Notes: generated by a model from the sequence alone, not told the origin. A stretch of DNA of 40,224 bases from Bacteroidota bacterium (GCA_003250395.1 QKGM01000045.1:1-40224), one strand, 5' to 3'. Positions 25,712 through 35,133 are shown, counted from the stretch's first letter. Numbers and translations are program-made.

Positions 25712-27049
25712 TTATAATGATGTGCCTTGTTGTTTTATCGGGTGATCTGTATGGAATCGGCGTAGCCGCTCATTGAGGGCTGGAAACAGATCATGGGGAA
25801 CAAGAGAGACACATGCTCGGATTCCTTCACGACGGGTACTTCCCGTAATGCTTAAGGCGATTGCACTGACTCCATAGTAAATCATTTCGGCCAGTAATTC
25901 TTCACCTGTGAACCCCGGATAGCTATAGGTGAAATAGAATCCATCCGCTATCGGCTGATCTACATCAGTGTCATAGACTATTTTAAATCCATTGTCTGTG
26001 AACATCTTTTTCATTTCATGAGCCTTTTTGCCATATTCTTTTACTTGTTCAACAAAATTGAGCTCACCGCTATTTGCAGCCTTCAGGATAGCAGCCAGTG
26101 CATATTGGGCAGAGTGAGAGGTACCGGAACTAAGTGCATACAAAGCGCCAAATACTATTGCATGACCGAGGTTAGCAGAAGCATAAAAACGTTTCAGATC
26201 TGGTGCTTCTGTATTAAATAACTTATCAGAAATGACCATCATACCTATTCTTTCTCCAGCATAACTGAATGCTTTTGAGCTTGAAATCAGCATAATGTAG
26301 TTGTCACAATACTTGGCTACAGTCGGTTGGAAAGGAGCTTTCCCAGGTTGGCTATAGTCTTTCCTGAAATCCATAGCAAAATAGGCAAGGTCTTCAATTA
26401 TTACCAGATCGTATTTATGCGCCATTTCGCCAATAATACGTAGTTCTTCATCAGTCAGGCAGATCCAGGAGGGGTTATTGGGATTGGAATATAGAATGGA
26501 AGAAACTTTCCCGTCACTTAAAACCTCTTCCAACTTGTCACGAAGTTTTGCTCCCCTGTAATTATACATATCGAAGGTGCGACACTCCTGACCCATAATT
26601 CTTATTTGTTGCTTATGCACAGGGAATCCGGGATCAAGAAACAGGCTTCCTTCACGATCCTTATGCATTCTGTTGACTGTCATGAAACTGGCAAAACCTC
26701 CCTGCATTGACCCAACGGTTGGTATACATCCATCGGGATTTACATCAATATCAAGAAAATTCTTTACAAAGAGAGCCATCTCTTTTTTAAGTTCCGGTAA
26801 CCCTTGAATTTCAGGGTACAGAGAGGCACACCCTTTTTCAAGAGCTTCAATTTGAGCCTTTACTCCTGTGGCAACAGCCGGTAATCCAGGAATCCCCATC
26901 TCCATACGAACGAATCGTTCTCCTGTGGCCTGTTCAATAAGGTCGACCAGTTTCTTGATTTCACGTATTGAGGCTTTTCCTACATCCGGAAGATTACTCG
27001 TTTTGATAACCTGGTTAACTATTTCATAATTGATGGGTGTGTTTCTCAT
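25712..27049 (-). CDS. PLP-dependent class I/II aminotransferase
   Basis: 445-aa cytosolic enzyme. Visible fold-type I features: SNPNNP at 188-193, DLAYF with D220 and Y223, the Schiff-base lysine in SSSKAFSYAGERIG (K259, R267), and a C-terminal substrate arginine in TGSTRREGIRACVSLV. It is about 50 residues longer than AspC-type enzymes, partly because of an N-terminal helix extension (1-45). The amino acid substrate cannot be assigned; aromatic or branched-chain amino acids are possible. It follows a membrane protein gene by 45 bp on the same strand. Confidence 0.88.
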   Translation of the reverse strand: MRNTPINYEIVNQVIKTSNLPDVGKASIREIKKLVDLIEQATGERFVRMEMGIPGLPAVATGVKAQIEALEKGCASLYPEIQGLPELKKEMALFVKNFLDIDVNPDGCIPTVGSMQGGFASFMTVNRMHKDREGSLFLDPGFPVHKQQIRIMGQECRTFDMYNYRGAKLRDKLEEVLSDGKVSSILYSNPNNPSWICLTDEELRIIGEMAHKYDLVIIEDLAYFAMDFRKDYSQPGKAPFQPTVAKYCDNYIMLISSSKAFSYAGERIGMMVISDKLFNTEAPDLKRFYASANLGHAIVFGALYALSSGTSHSAQYALAAILKAANSGELNFVEQVKEYGKKAHEMKKMFTDNGFKIVYDTDVDQPIADGFYFTYSYPGFTGEELLAEMIYYGVSAIALSITGSTRREGIRACVSLVPHDLFPALNERLRRFHTDHPIKQQGTSL

Positions 27050-27094
27050 GGTGGTGATTATTCAATAATTATATATGCTAAGATAAGTAAATTT

Positions 27095-27793
27095 CTATTT
27101 CTGACGGGATCCTCCATGGCTGGCTATGGCAAGTATTACTCCCAGGGCTATGCCTAACAGTGCAGCGAAGAGTACCTGGAACTGAACTGGTAACATGAAT
27201 GTTATCGTATGAGCAGGAATCCAGAATAGGGGGATTGTTTTTTTAAAGACAAAATTCCATTGATGTTTCCAGTTGATTTCTGCCATTATATTACCTATCT
27301 GAATTGGCTTTAACAGGCAACTGATATTCCCGTTGTTCATTAAGATGTGATTGTCTGTAATCTTATGAATTGTCATCATTACAGGGGCATATATCAGGTT
27401 CATGGAAGCACTGATGCAAAAAGCCACCAATAATTTGGAAGCAGTGAAACTACCCGCAAGAATTGAAGGAGCATCGGTCATTCCCATGTAAGCAAGAAAG
27501 GCAGGCATTCCTGTCCCGAAGATAATGAATGAAAGTTTAATAGTCAGCCCAAGAAAACCCCATACCACTGCTCTGGCGAATGCACCGAACGCTGGCTGGT
27601 AGTATTGTCCCGTCTTGATCCTCATTCCTAACATCTCGCCGGCTGTTGCCAAAATGGAGAATTTTAGGAAACTCATCAACATTCCATGCGCTGTATTGAA
27701 TTGATTGTAAAAACTGTAAAGTTGTCCTGACAGAAAGAATGGAGCAAACAATACAACTACAAAAGCGATAAAGTAAAGGTCGTTTTTCTTCAT
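27095..27793 (-). CDS. Mpv17/PMP22-like integral membrane protein
   Basis: 232 aa with four or five hydrophobic helices (about 7-25, 40-52, 65-95, 117-140, 198-228) and no signal peptide. The end, FWIPAHTITFMLPVQFQVLFAA, resembles the C-terminal signature of the eukaryotic Mpv17/PMP22 family (W-x-P-x-x-x-x-x-F-x-x-x-P-x-x-x-x-V). Bacterial members exist mostly in Bacteroidota; their function is unknown and a channel role is only suggested by the eukaryotic relatives. The family call rests on remembered motif form. Confidence 0.55.
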   Translation of the reverse strand: MKKNDLYFIAFVVVLFAPFFLSGQLYSFYNQFNTAHGMLMSFLKFSILATAGEMLGMRIKTGQYYQPAFGAFARAVVWGFLGLTIKLSFIIFGTGMPAFLAYMGMTDAPSILAGSFTASKLLVAFCISASMNLIYAPVMMTIHKITDNHILMNNGNISCLLKPIQIGNIMAEINWKHQWNFVFKKTIPLFWIPAHTITFMLPVQFQVLFAALLGIALGVILAIASHGGSRQK

Positions 27794-28128
27794 TGAAATT
27801 TTGGGATATTATCGTACCCTCCCGGGGAATATGTGTGATGCAAATATCAGAAAAAATGATGATATAGCATGGCTGAAGGAAGACGTACCCTTCAATACAG
27901 GATTTTAAATTATACTAAAATGAGTTTGAAATGATTATCAAACTTCCAGCATTCTTTGACGTTTTGCCTGGTTTCAGGAGCAGGTAAAACTACTTCATTA
28001 CTATGAAGTAGGCATAATTAACCTCAAATTGAATTGTATTGCAGGTTGAGCAATATGATCATCGGTTCTCTGATAACTATTTTGGTTATCAGTTTGTTGT
28101 AACTAAAACAATTTTCAATAGGTTATAT
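27794..28128. other. 335-bp gene-free region with two hairpins
   Basis: No gene seen. CTACTTCAT (27990-27998) pairs with ATGAAGTAG (28003-28011) around a 4-nt loop, and CTGATAAC (28070-28077) with GTTATCAG (28085-28092) around a 7-nt loop. Neither is followed by a clear T-tract on the minus strand, so they may be regulator sites or weak dapB terminators. Confidence 0.6.
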
Positions 28129-28854
28129 TTATAAACCAAGTACTTCATCAAAGGAAAATATACCAGTCTTTCCGATTATCCACTCTGCCGCGAGAACAGC
28201 ACCAGATGCTAACCCCCCTCTTCCTAATGCTTCGTGCTTCAGGGTTATTATATCATCGTCAGATGCAAAACTTATGATATGAGTTCCTGGTACTTCACCT
28301 TCCCGATAGCTAATTACCGGAAGACATGATGGATCTTCTGAGGGTTCATTGACCCATTTTTCAATCGATGAATAGGCACTCATTATATCATTGGCCAGAT
28401 GGATGGCTGTACCGCTCGGAGCATCCATTTTATGGATATGGTGAGTTTCTGCAACTGAAGGGTGATAACCGCCTGCCTGTGCAGTTAACCTGGCAAGTTT
28501 TTTTTGAACAGCGAACAGAATATTCATACCAATGCTGAAATTGGCCCCCAATATGAAACCTACTTTATGACGGTTGCATAACTCCTCAATCTGCCGGTAA
28601 TCCGGCTTCCAGCCTGTGGTTCCGATTACAACAGGCAAACCTGATGACAGCGCAAGAATTGCGTTATCGGATGCAGTTTGGGGAACACTGAAATCGATTA
28701 CTATATCAGCTTTCCTGATTGCTTCTTCCTTTTTAAACCAGTCAGATGCTTCATCTATGGTGGCAATGATGCTATGGCCTTTACGAATGGCAACCTTTTC
28801 AACTTCATGGCCCATTCGGCCATAGCCGCTTAAAACTATTTTTAGTGAGCTCAA
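28129..28854 (-). CDS. dapB: 4-hydroxy-tetrahydrodipicolinate reductase
   Basis: NAD(P)H-dependent step of the lysine/meso-DAP pathway, in the cytosol. 241 aa, normal. GYGRMG at 10-15 is the nucleotide-binding loop, and IGTTGW (78-83) and ETHHIHKMDAPSGT (136-149, H138/H139 and K142) are the DapB catalytic signature. The start codon is TTG: no ATG gives the complete Rossmann strand, and none was found in frame within the nearby upstream sequence. It supplies meso-DAP for the peptidoglycan handled by mpl. Other dap genes are not nearby. Confidence 0.94.
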   Translation of the reverse strand: MSSLKIVLSGYGRMGHEVEKVAIRKGHSIIATIDEASDWFKKEEAIRKADIVIDFSVPQTASDNAILALSSGLPVVIGTTGWKPDYRQIEELCNRHKVGFILGANFSIGMNILFAVQKKLARLTAQAGGYHPSVAETHHIHKMDAPSGTAIHLANDIMSAYSSIEKWVNEPSEDPSCLPVISYREGEVPGTHIISFASDDDIITLKHEALGRGGLASGAVLAAEWIIGKTGIFSFDEVLGL

Positions 28855-28991
28855 TTTATTTATTTTACCGGATTTTAATAACGAAAAAGATAATGAAAGG
28901 AAGAGTGCATCTTATATGATAATTCTTTTCATAGAAATCAGGATTGATTTTGTCTATTGGCTGCTATGATGAAGAACCAGACGCTTTGTTA

Positions 28992-30539
28992 TTATTGATG
29001 TTGCTGACGTAATAAATCATTAACGGTTTTAACGGGGTTGAAAGTAATAATGGGTACTTCTACAAATAATGTAATCCAATTTGCCATTGACCCGTTCCAC
29101 AATCCTGGAAGTTCAAGTGCTTTAAGGTCTTTACCGTCTTTAGATTTTTGGCTTATGAAACCGGTGTTCTTATCAATAAAATCTGATAAGTTAAATGGAT
29201 TCCCCTGCCAATCACGCACAGCACAGACTAAATCAACCGGATTGAAATGAGTAGCGCGTTCAAATATTGATTTCTGCTCAGGGTTCCAATGGTCTACCTG
29301 TGAGGATTCAACAATTTGTAATGATTGCCTGCCTTCTCCATCATCGACAATGAAAGGTCCTCCTCCCGGTTCTCCCTCGTTTTTAACCATACCACATATT
29401 CGAATGGGGCGGTTAAATACACGAATTAGAATCTCTTTCTGTCTGCTAGGCGATAGTGTTGAAAAATCTTCAGGCAGACTGATAAAGAGTTTATTGGTAG
29501 CAAAGCTGGCAGAGGCAGCAATATCTGCTTCTGTAATCTCGTCTTCTCCGTAAAATCGTTTGAGCCAAAAGTGAATTTCTTCCTGCATCCATAACAGCAA
29601 ACCACCGATCACCTCTTTATATTGGTATGTAACAGACTTTAATCTGTCTGGAACAATGTTATCAATATTCTTTATAAAAATAATATCACCCTTGATGTCA
29701 TTTAGATTTTTTATCAATGCTCCGTGCCCGCCGGGACGAAATAACAATGATCCGTCTTTTTCTCTGAATGGTGTATTGTCTGGGTTTACAGCGATGGTAT
29801 CAGTAGATGGGCTTTGTTCAGAGAACGTAATTTTGAATTTTACTCCAAACTCTTTTTCATAACGAGCTATCGTTTCCCCTGTAACTTTTTTGAATAATTC
29901 ATGATGTTCATATGAAACAGTGAAATGGATATTAACTGTACCATCAGGTTGACGGCAATAATTAGCTCCTTCTACAAGATGTTCTTCAAGTGCTAATCGA
30001 TTATACTCAGGATAACTGTGGAATCTGATAAGGGCTTTTGGACGTGCAGCATAGTCAAGACCATGCGATTGCAGAACGTATCCTGTCAACGTAGCAAAAT
30101 CTTTCTCTCTGATACATCTTTCAGGCGAATCGTTGTTTTTTGCCATCAACTGACAAAGTTCACCATAGAATGCAAACCTTTCAATCTGATCAATAAACTC
30201 AAAGGCTGCTTTCCATTTAGTGTTATTTCGCATTGCCGATTCATCATTGTTTGATTTCCACGCTTCGGTAAATTCAAACAGATGTTTAAACATTCGGCTC
30301 GCAGCGCCGGAAGCTGGAACGAATTTCAACAGATTGTGATGAGCACTGAGTTGGTTAAACTGTCCACGCAGCATTTCAACTTCATCTGTCGATAGTTTTA
30401 ATATTCCGTTCCCAATTGTGGCTGGGGCAGTTAGTTTTATGAAAGGGAAACCCTTTGTGAACTGAGTTATCTGGTTGGCTACAGTTTCCGGAGAGATCCC
30501 TTTTTCTGATAGTTGTGCAGAATCTTTTTCAAGTAACAT
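28992..30539 (-). CDS. DUF4301 family protein, nucleotidyltransferase-like motifs
   Basis: 515-aa cytosolic protein of a Bacteroidota family without assigned function. The sequence shows VPASGAASRM at 74-83, RPKALIRFH at 166-174, and RPGGHGALIKNL at 268-279 followed by KNIDN at 290-294. In sugar-phosphate nucleotidyltransferases the same order appears: a glycine/serine-rich loop ending in R-M, a P-K-x-L motif, and then a G-H-G-x segment with an Asp nearby. I therefore suspect a UDP-sugar-pyrophosphorylase-like fold, an inference from motifs only. It begins with ATG 30539; no signal peptide. It lies between dapB and an MscS-type channel gene, which gives no functional hint. Confidence 0.8.
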   Translation of the reverse strand: MLLEKDSAQLSEKGISPETVANQITQFTKGFPFIKLTAPATIGNGILKLSTDEVEMLRGQFNQLSAHHNLLKFVPASGAASRMFKHLFEFTEAWKSNNDESAMRNNTKWKAAFEFIDQIERFAFYGELCQLMAKNNDSPERCIREKDFATLTGYVLQSHGLDYAARPKALIRFHSYPEYNRLALEEHLVEGANYCRQPDGTVNIHFTVSYEHHELFKKVTGETIARYEKEFGVKFKITFSEQSPSTDTIAVNPDNTPFREKDGSLLFRPGGHGALIKNLNDIKGDIIFIKNIDNIVPDRLKSVTYQYKEVIGGLLLWMQEEIHFWLKRFYGEDEITEADIAASASFATNKLFISLPEDFSTLSPSRQKEILIRVFNRPIRICGMVKNEGEPGGGPFIVDDGEGRQSLQIVESSQVDHWNPEQKSIFERATHFNPVDLVCAVRDWQGNPFNLSDFIDKNTGFISQKSKDGKDLKALELPGLWNGSMANWITLFVEVPIITFNPVKTVNDLLRQQHQ

Positions 30540-30643
30540 CTCTGCTGGTTTTTTGTGCTGTTAAACGTTTATTATGTGGTTATGCCTTATTTGCTGAAAC
30601 GTAGTACATAAAAACAGGTAATTACTAGCTAAAGGGTATATTT

Positions 30644-31912
30644 TCAGGGAACTAGTTTTTTGAGATCATTACCTGTAGGGCTTTGGAATACTTTAAGATC
30701 AAAATATGGGATGATGGCCAGAATATGATCAAATATATCCGACTGAACGCCTTCATATTCAACCCATGCAGTGGTCTTGGTGAAACAGTAGAGTTGCATG
30801 GGAATGCCTTTTTCCGTTGGCGCGAGTTGTCTGACCATAATCGTCATTTCATCATGAATGTTGGGGTTGTTTTTCAGATACTCCAGGAGATATGCCCTGA
30901 AAATACCAAGATTCGTCTGCCGGCGCCCGTTTACCAAAACGTCGTTGTTTATGCTGTTTTGAAGATTGTACTGTTGAATAAGATCTTCTGTTTCTTTTAC
31001 ATACTCAGTAACATACCCGAATTTTTCATAGCGTTCAAGCATCTCTGAGGTGCAGAATTTCACACTGTTCATATCCAGATTTAGCGCCCTTGAAATTCTC
31101 CTCCCACCAGCTTCTTCCATTCCTCTCCAGTTTTTTACTGCATCTGCAATCATAGAATAAGTGGGAAGAGTACTGATTGTATTATCAAAGTTCTTGACTT
31201 TTACGGTAGTTAATGATATTTCTGTTACAACTCCATCTATGCCATATTTGTCCATGGTTATCCAATCCCCGATCCTTACCATGTTATTGACTGATAGTTG
31301 AATACCCGCTACAAAACCCAGGATGCTGTCCTTAAAGATGAGCATTATGACAGCTGACAATGCGCCAAGTCCTCCGATAATGGCTAATGGTTTCTGCCCC
31401 AATAGCCATGAAACAAGGATTATAGCAACAACTGAGTAGAGGATTATCTTAGCTACCTGTATAAACCCTTTGATTGGTCTTGTTTTCGACATCTCGGTCG
31501 TCAGGTACATATGATGAAGTGCATCAAATAAGGCATCGATCACAAGGACACCGGCAAACATCATATAGATTTCCGTGCTCTTTTCTACCATGTTGACAAA
31601 ACCAGGAAGATGACTGACTACCAACGGCGTGACCTTGTAAAAAACAATAGCTGGTGCAAAATAACTTAGTCTTTTGAAGAACTTTTTTTCAAGAAGTATG
31701 TCATCAAACTGATTCTTCGATTTTTTAACCAGACGTTTCAGAAAATTGTATAAAATATTTCTGGCAGCATAGTAAGCGATCGCCGCAAGTATTGCAATGA
31801 CAATAATCCAACAATAATTGGATATAATCACAGCCAGGTTGTTATGTACCCCCTGGCTCACCAACCAGATCTTAAACTGTTGGCTCCAGAGGTGAAACTG
31901 GTCTAAATTCAT
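30644..31912 (-). CDS. Mechanosensitive ion channel of the MscS superfamily (YbdG-like)
   Basis: 422 aa. Four or five TM helices in the first 210 residues (about 27-47, 77-97, 108-130, 150-165 and the pore helix at 175-200, with IIGGLGALSAVIMLIF). The MscS-type beta domain follows: DSILGFVAGIQLSVNNMVRIGDWITM and STLPTYSMIADAVKNW, then a long C-terminal domain. The order and the VRIGDWI motif are those of the YbdG/MscM branch. It would open on membrane tension during hypo-osmotic shock. Single gene with ATG 31912. Confidence 0.9.
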   Translation of the reverse strand: MNLDQFHLWSQQFKIWLVSQGVHNNLAVIISNYCWIIVIAILAAIAYYAARNILYNFLKRLVKKSKNQFDDILLEKKFFKRLSYFAPAIVFYKVTPLVVSHLPGFVNMVEKSTEIYMMFAGVLVIDALFDALHHMYLTTEMSKTRPIKGFIQVAKIILYSVVAIILVSWLLGQKPLAIIGGLGALSAVIMLIFKDSILGFVAGIQLSVNNMVRIGDWITMDKYGIDGVVTEISLTTVKVKNFDNTISTLPTYSMIADAVKNWRGMEEAGGRRISRALNLDMNSVKFCTSEMLERYEKFGYVTEYVKETEDLIQQYNLQNSINNDVLVNGRRQTNLGIFRAYLLEYLKNNPNIHDEMTIMVRQLAPTEKGIPMQLYCFTKTTAWVEYEGVQSDIFDHILAIIPYFDLKVFQSPTGNDLKKLVP

Positions 31913-32081
31913 GTTTTTCGTAAGGTTTTAGACAAAAATCGTATTAAAAGGTGAGAATTGCAAACCGTGGCAGTGTTTATATGTGAAGTTGTAATGCATT
32001 TGTTTAGGATCTGGTAGAAAAGATTGTGTTTAAAATCAGATCTTTAGCATTAAATCGTAAAAAATTTATTCTCTATATGTA

Positions 32082-32109
32082 TTGTTTTGTAGAAATGTAT
32101 ATATATTTG
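32082..32109 (+). promoter_or_regulatory. Promoter of the Rrf2-ferredoxin-hcp cassette with candidate operator
   Basis: TTG at 32082-32084 and the -7 box TATATTTG at 32102-32109 are 17 nt apart, fitting the Bacteroidota promoter. The box overlaps a near-palindrome AAATGTATATATATTT (32093-32108), a good place for a repressor such as the downstream Rrf2 protein. Operator identity is inference. Confidence 0.5.
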
Positions 32110-32143
32110 CGTATTCAAATACCAAATTATATAATAATATCTA

Positions 32144-32557
32144 ATGAGCAAAATTCTCAACATAAGCGAAGCTGTCACTATTGCTATTCATAGTATGGTT
32201 TTGATCGCTGCCTCTGATAAAAGGCTGAATGTTGGAGTTCTTGCCCGAAATACTCAATTTTCAAGAAATCATATTGCCAAGGTTTTAAATCAGTTGGTCA
32301 AATATGGTTTTCTGGTGTCGGAGAGAGGACCAGACGGGGGATTTAATCTGGCACGTGAAGCCGATAGAATTTCACTACTCGAGATATATGAATCTATCGA
32401 GGGGTCGCTCGATTCTTCTGTTTGCGATTCCCGTTGTGATTTGTGCCTTGCTTATGGATGTGTCTTCGGCGGACTTTCATATAAGTTTCAGCAAGAATTC
32501 AGAGATTATTTAAGGGAGACCACTTTAAAGGATATAATTAAAATTAAAAAACTATGA
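32144..32557 (+). CDS. Rrf2-family transcriptional regulator with four-cysteine cluster motif
   Basis: 137-aa winged-helix regulator. The N-terminal half has the Rrf2 form: LNVGVLARNTQFSRNHIAKVLNQLVKYGFL (the HTH at 29-57), then RGPDGGFNLAR (wing, 61-71). Cysteines C94, C98, C101 and C106 lie in the usual cluster-binding region, in CDSRCDLCLAYGC; IscR and NsrR have three there. It is first in an operon with a ferredoxin and hcp, and its TGA overlaps the next ATG by 4 bp. NsrR, the Rrf2 regulator of hcp in Proteobacteria, senses nitric oxide by an [Fe-S] cluster; a similar role is a reasonable inference. Probably autoregulated. Confidence 0.88.
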   Translation: MSKILNISEAVTIAIHSMVLIAASDKRLNVGVLARNTQFSRNHIAKVLNQLVKYGFLVSERGPDGGFNLAREADRISLLEIYESIEGSLDSSVCDSRCDLCLAYGCVFGGLSYKFQQEFRDYLRETTLKDIIKIKKL

Positions 32558-33441
32558 AACGCCAGATTATTAACATTGATGAAGATAAGTGTACCGGGTG
32601 CAGCCTTTGTATTCCCAATTGCCATGAAGGTGCTCTCCAACTGATTGATGGTAAAGCCAGATTGATCAGTGATCTGTTCTGTGACGGATTGGGTGCCTGT
32701 ATTGGCCACTGCCCGGAAGGTGCAATCAAAATCGTGGAACGGGAAGCAGAACCATATGATGAAATAAAAGTGATTTCGGAGATGGTTAACAAGGGGGCCA
32801 ATACAATAAAAGCTCATTTGATACATCTGTCAGCACACAACGAGATAGCATACCTGAAGGAGGGGCTTACCTTTCTTCGGGAGCATAACCCAGAACTGAT
32901 TCCTGAGGGATTTACTGCCCCCCGGGAAATGCCTGGCGCTCGTCTTCAATCAGTTCCGGCAGAGTCAGCTTGTGGAAGTGGTTGTCCGGGTAGTGCACCA
33001 ATCACTTTTAAAATTGACCAACAACAGGTAGAAGATGCAGGTGAGCCTGTGAAAGCCAGATCGGAGCTAAGCCAATGGCCTGTACAATTACACCTGCTGA
33101 ATCCGGCAGCTGCTTATTTCAGGGGGGCTGATGTTGTTCTTGCTTCCGATTGCTCAGCTTTCGCTGTTGGAGATTTTCATAACAGGTTTTTGAAAGGGAA
33201 AATACTGGCAATTGCATGCCCAAAACTCGATAGTAATAAAGAGAGTTATGTTGAGAAACTGTCGGCTATGATTACCGGAAGCCTTATCAATACCCTTACA
33301 GTTGTGATGATGGAGGTGCCTTGTTGCGGAGGACTGTTACAAATAGCCCAGGCTGGTATTAAACTGGCGGGTCGTAAAGTCCCTGTCAAGCGTGTGATTG
33401 TCAGTGTGCGTGGTGATATAATGCAGGAAGAATGGGTTTGA
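32554..33441 (+). CDS. Ferredoxin-domain protein associated with hcp, cysteine-rich
   Basis: 295 aa. The N-terminal ferredoxin has a full first motif C13, C16, C19, C23 (CTGCSLCIPNC). The second, CDGLGACIGHCPEGA (C43, C49, C53), has Leu at the usual second cysteine, so one cluster may be altered. A linker (about 65-185) has ACGSGCPGS. The C-terminal half (about 185-290) contains SDCSAF, ACPKLDSN and VPCCGGL, three more cysteine sites. No flavin or nucleotide motif of the Hcr type is seen. It overlaps the Rrf2 gene and is 45 bp before hcp, so it is likely an electron carrier for Hcp. This family neighbours hcp in other anaerobes; its C-domain function is not known to me. Confidence 0.8.
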   Translation: MKRQIINIDEDKCTGCSLCIPNCHEGALQLIDGKARLISDLFCDGLGACIGHCPEGAIKIVEREAEPYDEIKVISEMVNKGANTIKAHLIHLSAHNEIAYLKEGLTFLREHNPELIPEGFTAPREMPGARLQSVPAESACGSGCPGSAPITFKIDQQQVEDAGEPVKARSELSQWPVQLHLLNPAAAYFRGADVVLASDCSAFAVGDFHNRFLKGKILAIACPKLDSNKESYVEKLSAMITGSLINTLTVVMMEVPCCGGLLQIAQAGIKLAGRKVPVKRVIVSVRGDIMQEEWV

Positions 33442-33486
33442 TTTACAATAGATTTATACAAAGGTTAAACACTAATTTTTACAACC

Positions 33487-35133
33487 ATGAGTATGTTTTG
33501 TTTTCAGTGTCAGGAGGCAGCCAAAGGTACCGGCTGTACCATCAAAGGGGTTTGCGGCAAGACCGATGAAGTTGCCAATCTTCAGGATTTACTGATTCAT
33601 ACAATCAAAGGAATCGCTGTTTTCAGTAAGGCATTAAGAGAAGCAGGTGAAAGTAACTTGCCGGATCGCTTAATAATTGAAAGCCTTTTTATGACCATCA
33701 CAAATGCAAATTTTGATGAGGAGGCGATAAGCAATAGAATAACTGAAGCTTTGGCTATCAGGAAAGAACTAAAGAAAAGGGCAGATTTGCTTGGATTGAC
33801 TCCTGAATTTGCATCAGTTGATGCTGCAACTTGGTTCTCCGAGCCAGCTCTTTATAACCTTAAGGCAGGTAAGGTGGGCGTGATGAACACAGCGAACGAA
33901 GATGTCAGATCTCTTCGTGAATTATTGGTGTATGGAATGAAAGGGGCGGCAGCTTATACTGAACATGCCTGCAACCTTGGTTTTGAAGATGAAGCGATAT
34001 ATGCTTTTCTTGAAAAAGGACTTGTAGCAACACTTAATGATAATCTCTCGGCTGATGAACAGGTCGGGTTGGTGATGGAGTGTGGAAAGATTGGTGTAGC
34101 TGCGATGGCATTGCTCGATAAAGCCAATACAACCCGTTATGGTAATCCTGAAATAACCCGGGTAAATATCGGGGTGGGAAGCCGGCCAGGTATACTGATA
34201 AGTGGCCATGATCTGAAAGATATAGAAGAGTTGCTGGCACAAACTGAAGGAACAGGGGTTGATATTTATACTCATAGTGAAATGTTACCCGCCAACTATT
34301 ACCCGGCCTTCAAAAGGTATAAACATTTTATTGGAAATTATGGTAATGCGTGGTGGAAGCAAAATGAAGAATTTGAATCATTTAATGGTCCTGTGCTTTT
34401 TACTACCAATTGTATTGTTCCCCCCAAAGCATCATCCACTTATGCCGAAAGGGTCTATACAACCGGTGCATCAGGATACCCGGGGTTTGCGCATATAGCC
34501 GACCGGACAGCTGGTAAACCCAAAGATTTCTCAGTCATTATCGAACATGCTAAACGATGCGCTCCACCTGTAGAAATTGAAAAGGGCGAAATTGTAGGAG
34601 GATTTGCCCATGCTCAGGTCTTCGCCCTTGCCGATAAAGTGGTTGATGCAGTTAAATCGGGAGCAATCCGTAAATTCTTTGTAATGGCTGGTTGTGATGG
34701 AAGAATGAAAAACCGTGATTATTATACCGAATTTGCAGAAAAGCTTCCGGGTGATACAGTGATTCTTACAGCCGGTTGTGCAAAATATCGCTATAATAAA
34801 CTGGCTCTTGGTGATATAGGTGGCATTCCACGGGTGCTCGATGCCGGTCAGTGCAACGATAGTTACTCTCTCGTTGTGATCGCGATGAAATTGAAGGAGG
34901 TATTCCAGCTCTACGACATTAACGACTTGCCAATTGCCTATAACATTGCCTGGTATGAGCAAAAGGCTGTGATTGTATTATTGGCACTTCTATACCTGGG
35001 AGTCAAGAACATTCATCTGGGGCCTACTTTGCCAGCTTTCCTGTCTCCCAATGTTGCTACTGTGCTGGTCAATACTTTTGGTATTGCGCCCATTGGCAGT
35101 GTGGATGATGATATGAAATTGTTTCTTAATTGA
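33487..35133 (+). CDS. hcp: Hybrid-cluster protein (hydroxylamine reductase), class I type
   Basis: 548 aa. The N-terminal cysteines C5, C8, C17, C23 have spacing C-x2-C-x8-C-x5-C, that of anaerobe-type Hcp with a [4Fe-4S] cluster. The hybrid cluster ligands are all present: GHDLKD (His), THSEMLP (Glu), FTTNCIVP (Cys), [10 protein letters not shown] (persulfide-bearing Cys), [11 protein letters not shown] and [10 protein letters not shown]. Hcp reduces hydroxylamine in vitro and is thought to remove nitric oxide in vivo. It ends the Rrf2-ferredoxin-hcp unit with a terminator behind it. Confidence 0.96.
   Translation: MSMFCFQCQEAAKGTGCTIKGVCGKTDEVANLQDLLIHTIKGIAVFSKALREAGESNLPDRLIIESLFMTITNANFDEEAISNRITEALAIRKELKKRADLLGLTPEFASVDAATWFSEPALYNLKAGKVGVMNTANEDVRSLRELLVYGMKGAAAYTEHACNLGFEDEAIYAFLEKGLVATLNDNLSADEQVGLVMECGKIGVAAMALLDKANTTRYGNPEITRVNIGVGSRPGILISGHDLKDIEELLAQTEGTGVDIYTHSEMLPANYYPAFKRYKHFIGNYGNAWWKQNEEFESFNGPVLFTTNCIVPPKASSTYAERVYTTGASGYPGFAHIADRTAGKPKDFSVIIEHAKRCAPPVEIEKGEIVGGFAHAQVFALADKVVDAVKSGAIRKFFVMAGCDGRMKNRDYYTEFAEKLPGDTVILTAGCAKYRYNKLALGDIGGIPRVLDAGQCNDSYSLVVIAMKLKEVFQLYDINDLPIAYNIAWYEQKAVIVLLALLYLGVKNIHLGPTLPAFLSPNVATVLVNTFGIAPIGSVDDDMKLFLN

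Noticed and set aside
34531..34962. 143-codon frame antisense to hcp
   Set aside because: Shadow of the conserved Hcp coding frame.
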